64,000 bases of DNA from Fusicatenibacter saccharivorans (lineage in GTDB: Bacteria > Bacillota > Clostridia > Lachnospirales > Lachnospiraceae): NCBI RefSeq assembly GCF_027667425.1, contig NZ_JAQEGR010000014.1, positions 38,534 to 102,533 of the forward strand. Direction: 5' to 3'. The position numbers and the translations under genes were made by a program. This document shows positions 60,366 through 64,000 of the stretch, in pieces (position 1 is the stretch's first letter; every line of letters starts with the position of its first letter). The notes below the pieces were generated by a model. It was not told where the DNA came from. It saw nothing but the letters and a program-made list of their open reading frames with translations, and searched no databases.

Positions 60366-62012
60366 GGTACTTTCGTTGTTCCAACAAAGTTCCTGTATTT
60401 CCCTGTCTCCAAAATACACCGGGAAGCGGAACTTTATGTGCTTCAGGAATCTGCCATCCGGCTGCTCCTGCTCATAAATGTCCACCTGTTCTACAAAGCT
60501 GTTAAGAAATTCTTTCTTCTCCAGGTCGGTGAACTTATCATATAGTTTATCAAAATATAAAAGAAATTGATAGACGTTTTCTTCTGATATTTTCTGTTGC
60601 TGAATATTCAGCAGGCGATTCTTGACTTCTTCTATACTGTTCTCCACGCCTTCAATCTCATCATACAAACGGTATAACCTTGTCTCCATATCCTGATATT
60701 TCTTCTCATAAAATTTATCCATGATATCCAGACTATCCATCTGCTGTCCGAGTCTTGCTTTTGCTCCTGTCAGCTGCTTATGCTGCTTTTCTAATCCTTC
60801 AATCTCTTTTTCTATTTCTTCTGTATCTATTCTTGAACCGATTTTATTCAGAATTGCTTCTTCGAATTTAGGATTCTTCACCAGCTTCCGAATAACTTCT
60901 TCCACTGCATTATTAATCTTCTCCTCGCTCCATTGTTTACGATATCCACATTTATGACCGTCTACCAGGCGACGATGTTTGCAGGCATAATAGAAATAAT
61001 CCTTATATAAGGTTCCGTCTTTCTTTTTCTTTCGGTTCACATTCCCATACATACCGCTTCCACATAACGGGCATCTCAATATTCCGGATAAAATATGCTC
61101 ATGCTCGAGACTATGTGTCTTTTCATATTTCACACCTGTTTTTTCCCGTTTTTGATGTGCCAGCTCCCAGTCTGTTTCTGAAATGATTCCTTCATGGATA
61201 CCATCGTGTAGCATATAATTTTCCTGCTTTACAATACGGTATTCATTTCTTGTACCAGATACTTTCTCATTCTTCCTTCGTCCATAAGCCAGCTTTCCAC
61301 AGTATACCGGATTATCCAGAACGCCTTTTATAAATGAAGCGGCAAATGCGTCCAGTGTATTATTCTGTCGTTTTTTCTTTTTATATCCATGCTGGTTCAG
61401 CCATGCAGCAATCGCAGAAATTCCCATATTTGTATGAATAAATTTATCATAGATCAGACGAATAATCTCTGCTTCGTCCTCTGCGATCTGCAATTCTCCA
61501 TTTACCAATTCATAGCCATATGGAGCAAACCCGCCGTTCCATTTTCCTTCCCTTGCTTTCTGCTTACGTCCTTCCATTGTCTGAACAAGGATATTCTCCC
61601 GTTCAATCTCTGCCACCGCAGACAGAACAGAAATCATCAGCTTTCCACTATCTTTTGAGCTGTCAATCCCATCTTCAACACAGATCAGATTCACTCCAAA
61701 ATCCTGCATCCTCTGCAAAGAGTTTAATACATCTGCCGCATTACGACCGAATCTGGAAAGCTTGAACACCAGTACAAACTGTACCTCATCTGTTCCATTC
61801 TCAATATTATCTAACATTCTCTGAAATTCCGGTCTGCCCTCTACGCTCTTTCCAGACTTACCTTCATCGGAATACTCATTTACGATTTCCATATTCTGAA
61901 ATTCTGCATATCTCTTGAGTTTTTCTTTCTGAGCATCCAGACTGTAGCCATCCACCTGCATGGTTGTGGATACTCTGGTATATATATCGCATTTAATCTT
62001 TTTATTCTTCAT
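60228..62012 (-). CDS. large serine recombinase
   Basis: A 594-residue site-specific recombinase. The catalytic domain (about 8-155) has YTRVST with Ser15, SLDAQKEKL, and KLSRFGRNAADVL. A recombinase domain follows (about 170-290), then a zinc ribbon CPLCGSGMYG...CKHRR...HKC (about 310-350) and a coiled coil (about 390-470). The family normally ends after TVETVVLMSK; here about 35 further residues (KQRNKDQLPGRDGEIRQL...) contain a second copy of the att-like sequence, as if the 3' end had been changed by integration. It is probably the integrase of the element to the right. GAGGAAGATT precedes the ATG. Confidence 0.92.
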   Translation of the reverse strand: MKNKKIKCDIYTRVSTTMQVDGYSLDAQKEKLKRYAEFQNMEIVNEYSDEGKSGKSVEGRPEFQRMLDNIENGTDEVQFVLVFKLSRFGRNAADVLNSLQRMQDFGVNLICVEDGIDSSKDSGKLMISVLSAVAEIERENILVQTMEGRKQKAREGKWNGGFAPYGYELVNGELQIAEDEAEIIRLIYDKFIHTNMGISAIAAWLNQHGYKKKKRQNNTLDAFAASFIKGVLDNPVYCGKLAYGRRKNEKVSGTRNEYRIVKQENYMLHDGIHEGIISETDWELAHQKREKTGVKYEKTHSLEHEHILSGILRCPLCGSGMYGNVNRKKKKDGTLYKDYFYYACKHRRLVDGHKCGYRKQWSEEKINNAVEEVIRKLVKNPKFEEAILNKIGSRIDTEEIEKEIEGLEKQHKQLTGAKARLGQQMDSLDIMDKFYEKKYQDMETRLYRLYDEIEGVENSIEEVKNRLLNIQQQKISEENVYQFLLYFDKLYDKFTDLEKKEFLNSFVEQVDIYEQEQPDGRFLKHIKFRFPVYFGDREIQELCWNNESTVETVVLMSKQRNKDQLPGRDGEIRQLNSLRVYGQSEVRADGLCRS

Positions 62013-62102
62013 AATCTTCCTCGCAGTATAATTCCGTTTTATTGTCCCAACTTTATTTTAGTACTTGTTCCAACTATTTTCAATACTTATTTTCTTATTG
62101 AC

Positions 62103-62966
62103 TCATTTCTTTGTCAATCCTATAATTAATACAAAAAAATCCCCTAAGACAATAGGTATTTCACTATCTCTTAGAGGATTTTTCTTTACTTTAAATGGTA
62201 TCTGGTAATATTTTTCCAGTTTTCCTTTTTCATACTGATTCCCACTCTGTGGCAATGAAAGTTTTTTATGAAGCGGTGTATCCGCAATAGCATCTACCGT
62301 TCTGTATGTGAACAGTCGTTCTCCATGTGCACATACGTTTCTATACTTCGTGAGAACCGATAGAAACTGCTCCATCTGATGCTGATTCAAAGGTTCAAAG
62401 TTTTTTGACACTTTTGATTTTAAGGATTGGGGAAATACTCGGAACATTTTTGATAAATTTCCAAACGTAAGTACATTCGCCAAAACCCATAATGGAATTT
62501 CACCATATGTCTTGCGATAATAATTGATATATGTATAATCTGTGGTCGTTGTTGCCCGTTTCAAGGTCGCTATCAACTTTACGATTGTTGCATGATTTCT
62601 TTTTGTATGATTATAATTATTAGCATCCAGGTACTGCTTCTGCTCTGCTCCATACATTTCAGTAAAATAGTATGACATCAAAGAACGCATCTGTCGCTCA
62701 ACCTGCAGTAAATATTTAAAGAACAACTCTCTAAGCTCTGCATCAAACTTATACAGACTGACTATTTCTTCAAAACTTGTTCCTGCTTTATATTTCTTTG
62801 TATTCGATATTCTAAAAAGATGTTTATATCCTCCCATAAGAGGAAAATATCCTATTTGGCGTAACATCTCTTCTGCATATTCTCTGTCGTTTATTTTTAT
62901 TCCCTTTTCGTCACTGATCCAGGAAACCTGATCACTAAAAGAAGAGAATTTTTTCGGTGTCTGCAT
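62103..62966 (-). CDS. AbiF-type Abi_2 family protein (HEPN RNase toxin)
   Basis: A 287-residue protein of the Abi_2 family (AbiD/AbiF), linked to phage abortive infection. The HEPN motif RNVCAH (Arg209, His214) is the expected RNase active site. N-terminal features LRQIGYFPLMGGYKHLF and LYKFDAELRELFFKYLLQVE are family stretches. ATG at 62966 follows AAGGAGAAATGAT; an upstream in-frame extension of 22 codons would read through the RNA hairpins and is rejected. It is preceded by a promoter, a structured RNA and a terminator-like stem, the arrangement of RNA-controlled AbiF systems, and sits inside a recombinase-borne element. Confidence 0.9.
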   Translation of the reverse strand: MQTPKKFSSFSDQVSWISDEKGIKINDREYAEEMLRQIGYFPLMGGYKHLFRISNTKKYKAGTSFEEIVSLYKFDAELRELFFKYLLQVERQMRSLMSYYFTEMYGAEQKQYLDANNYNHTKRNHATIVKLIATLKRATTTTDYTYINYYRKTYGEIPLWVLANVLTFGNLSKMFRVFPQSLKSKVSKNFEPLNQHQMEQFLSVLTKYRNVCAHGERLFTYRTVDAIADTPLHKKLSLPQSGNQYEKGKLEKYYQIPFKVKKNPLRDSEIPIVLGDFFVLIIGLTKK

Positions 62967-62979
62967 ATCATTTCTCCTT

Positions 62980-63052
62980 AAAACAAAAGAGGGAGAGACC
63001 CGCAGGCTCTCCCCCGCCTGTAGGCTTCGCAAGTTTCTACAGAACGATCACT
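62980..63052 (-). ncRNA. abiF RNA (structured RNA upstream of abiF)
   Basis: From the predicted start near 63052 the transcript forms CTGTAG/CTACAG (63037-63042 with 63018-63023), then GGGAGAG/CTCTCCC read on the minus strand (63007-63013 with 62991-62997) followed by TCTTTTGTTTT. The loop of the second stem (GCCTG) can pair with CAGGC just upstream, a possible pseudoknot. Position before an Abi_2 gene matches the described abiF RNA motif. It probably acts as the RNA antitoxin or guide partner of the HEPN protein; the terminator-like stem would set the ratio of RNA to mRNA. Confidence 0.75.
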
Positions 63053-63058
63053 GAGCTT

Positions 63059-63087
63059 AGTATACGTCATTTTAAATGTCCTGTCAA
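63059..63087 (-). promoter_or_regulatory. promoter of the abiF RNA and gene
   Basis: Minus-strand TTGACA (63082-63087) and TATACT (63059-63064) with a 17-base spacer, a nearly perfect sigma-A promoter. Confidence 0.85.
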
Positions 63088-63127
63088 TACGCCAAAACAT
63101 TCTTAGCCATACCCGCTCAGAAGTATT

Positions 63128-63253
63128 CTATGCTATTTTTTCTTCTTTATTCTGTTTTTCTTCCTCCAACTCCCGGAGGACTTCATCGCCGTACTTATCA
63201 AGCATCCGTACCAGAAAATCAATGCACCGCTCAAATTCAATATTCTGTTGCAT
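63128..63253 (-). CDS. small 41-residue charged protein of the element
   Basis: The frame starts MQQNIEFERCIDFLVRMLD and ends in a Glu/Lys-rich tail EEEKQNKEEKIA. The ATG has a strong GGGAGGAG five bases upstream. It is predicted to be mostly helical, with no membrane segment. Similar short proteins are often seen next to serine recombinases in Clostridia elements, from memory. It ends about 40 bases upstream of the abiF promoter on the same strand. Function unknown. Confidence 0.65.
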   Translation of the reverse strand: MQQNIEFERCIDFLVRMLDKYGDEVLRELEEEKQNKEEKIA

Positions 63254-63322
63254 AAGCTCCTCCCGTCATTGTTTTGATCTGAGCTTATTTTACAGAACCT
63301 GCCGGAAAACCACATTGAATAG

Positions 63323-63352
63323 AAATTGATTGTAAATTGACACAATCAATTT
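63323..63352. repeat. 11-bp inverted repeat between divergent element genes
   Basis: AAATTGATTGT (63323-63333) and ACAATCAATTT (63342-63352), perfect arms with an 8-base loop, lie just upstream of the plus-strand promoter. A likely regulator-binding site for the divergent genes. Confidence 0.55.
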
Positions 63353-63370
63353 AAAAATATCCGCATTTTC

Positions 63371-63399
63371 TTGAATCGAATATATGTTCGTGTTATGAT
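63371..63399 (+). promoter_or_regulatory. promoter of the STAND-like gene
   Basis: TTGAAT (63371-63376) and TATGAT (63394-63399) are 17 bases apart; the start codon at 63438 follows AAAGGGGA. Confidence 0.7.
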
Positions 63400-63437
63400 A
63401 GATATACTTAATCTTAACTACGAAAGGGGAATTTCTA

Positions 63438-64000
63438 TTGAATCGATGCGATTTTTCTTCTATTAGCACTTGCTTAAAAAATCATATCAGCGAAAGTAAT
63501 CAAATGAGTCAGCCTGATTTTTTATACGAATTATTTGAAGATTTTATGGATGATCCGGCAAATCAGGATTTTTCTATGGATAATGGTCTGGTTTGTCGTT
63601 GGCTGACCGGTCAAGCAAAGATCAGTCCCAAAATATCTGCCTACTATTCCAAACCCAGTAATCAGAAAAAACTGGCAGAAACCATTCACCAGAATCTGCT
63701 TCCATTGATGTCTGACTGCAATATGGCTATGCAGGATATATACACATTATTTATACAAGATGACACCATCTCCGATGCCAAAAAGAAAAATCTGGCTTCT
63801 CTGTACAAACCAGCCAGCTCACGTCTGCTTTTTCTTGCAAAGCTGATTTCTTTTGGCATGGAGCGACAATTTATCAAACGTGATACTAAAAATCAAAAAT
63901 TAATTGCCGGAGGTGCCCTGTCACCCATTGTGCTGGATTATATTATGGACAGTGAGGTTCCGAAACCATGCCGTCATTTTATCGGAAGAGATAAAGAACT
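63438..64000 (+). CDS. probable STAND/NB-ARC NTPase, 5' part only
   Basis: An open frame from TTG at 63438 (AAAGGGGA seven bases upstream) runs without a stop to the window edge, 187 codons. The N-terminal 175 residues are helical and not recognised (MNRCDFSSISTCLKN, LYELFEDFMDD, WLTGQAKISPKIS). The last visible residues CRHFIGRDKEL are the usual entry to an ORC/NB-ARC-type ATPase domain (FxGRxxEL). Such proteins are regulators or phage-defence sensors; on a mobile element beside abiF, defence is a reasonable guess. Most of the gene is outside the window. Confidence 0.6.
   Translation, partial: MNRCDFSSISTCLKNHISESNQMSQPDFLYELFEDFMDDPANQDFSMDNGLVCRWLTGQAKISPKISAYYSKPSNQKKLAETIHQNLLPLMSDCNMAMQDIYTLFIQDDTISDAKKKNLASLYKPASSRLLFLAKLISFGMERQFIKRDTKNQKLIAGGALSPIVLDYIMDSEVPKPCRHFIGRDKE

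Noticed and set aside
63133..63345. A 70-codon frame ending in a poly-Lys tail
   Set aside because: Its start has no ribosome site and it overlaps, in another frame, the 41-codon gene that has a strong one.

Overview
The window is chromosomal DNA of a Gram-positive, spore-lineage Clostridia bacterium, most likely a gut Lachnospiraceae. Reasons: spoVG, a GlgC/GlgD pair, a DnaD plus DnaI-like loader pair, a long-form ribose-phosphate pyrophosphokinase, cellobiose phosphorylase, strong AGGAGG ribosome sites, and sigma-A promoters that are often perfect TTGACA-N17-TATAAT types. No rRNA, tRNA, insertion sequence or CRISPR array was seen. Family rank is an inference; genus cannot be given from this alone.

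Layout. 1-8.9 kb: a small-RNA-like gene, a secreted heptad-repeat protein with a divergent TetR regulator, an SGNH hydrolase, an aldo/keto reductase and a GH31 glucosidase. 9.2-11.6 kb (minus): the rpmG-secE-nusG-rplK-rplA operon, with rpmG only 49 codons long and two copies of a probable L1-binding site. 11.7-28.2 kb: a large peptide-use locus. A ten-gene minus-strand run starts from one promoter near 25.0 kb and encodes a dipeptide ABC importer (binding protein, BC permeases, DF ATPases) followed by M55 D-aminopeptidase, M42, C26, cytosolic CapA-like, M20-GNAT fusion and C69 dipeptidase. It is flanked by a divergent PAS/AAA-like regulator with a broken ATPase site and by a DmpA-type P1 peptidase. 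28.3-31.6 kb: a second copy of the small RNA, then glgC-glgD-spoVG behind a 250-nt structured leader. 31.8-37.3 kb: murC, a dense DnaA-box cluster, then dnaD-dnaI-prs. 37.3-39.9 kb: cellobiose phosphorylase.

39.9-45.0 kb (minus): an XRE-type regulator interrupted at a G9 tract, a MATE exporter, a two-subunit ThrE-type exporter and tcdA. 45.1-55.4 kb (minus): a sugar/fructan locus with two ABC permeases, a binding lipoprotein, two GH32 enzymes and a beta-lactamase-fold hydrolase, controlled by a LacI repressor whose operator can be read at both promoters; it has no ATPase gene of its own. 55.5-57.5 kb: a PadR-HAAS-DUF4097 set. 57.5-60.1 kb: a flavin-reductase pseudogene, a HAM1-GNAT fusion and a PfkB kinase.

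60.2-64.0 kb is the AT-richer edge of an integrated element: a large serine recombinase with repeated GTYGAGACRGT motifs at its 3' end, an AbiF (Abi_2, HEPN) protein preceded by its own promoter, structured RNA and terminator, a 41-aa protein, and the start of a probable STAND NTPase that runs off the right edge.

The most noteworthy signals are the paired C-rich small RNAs at both ends of the first 28 kb, the abiF RNA-toxin module, the G9-interrupted regulator, the DnaA-box cluster in front of the helicase-loader genes, and the structured glgC leader.
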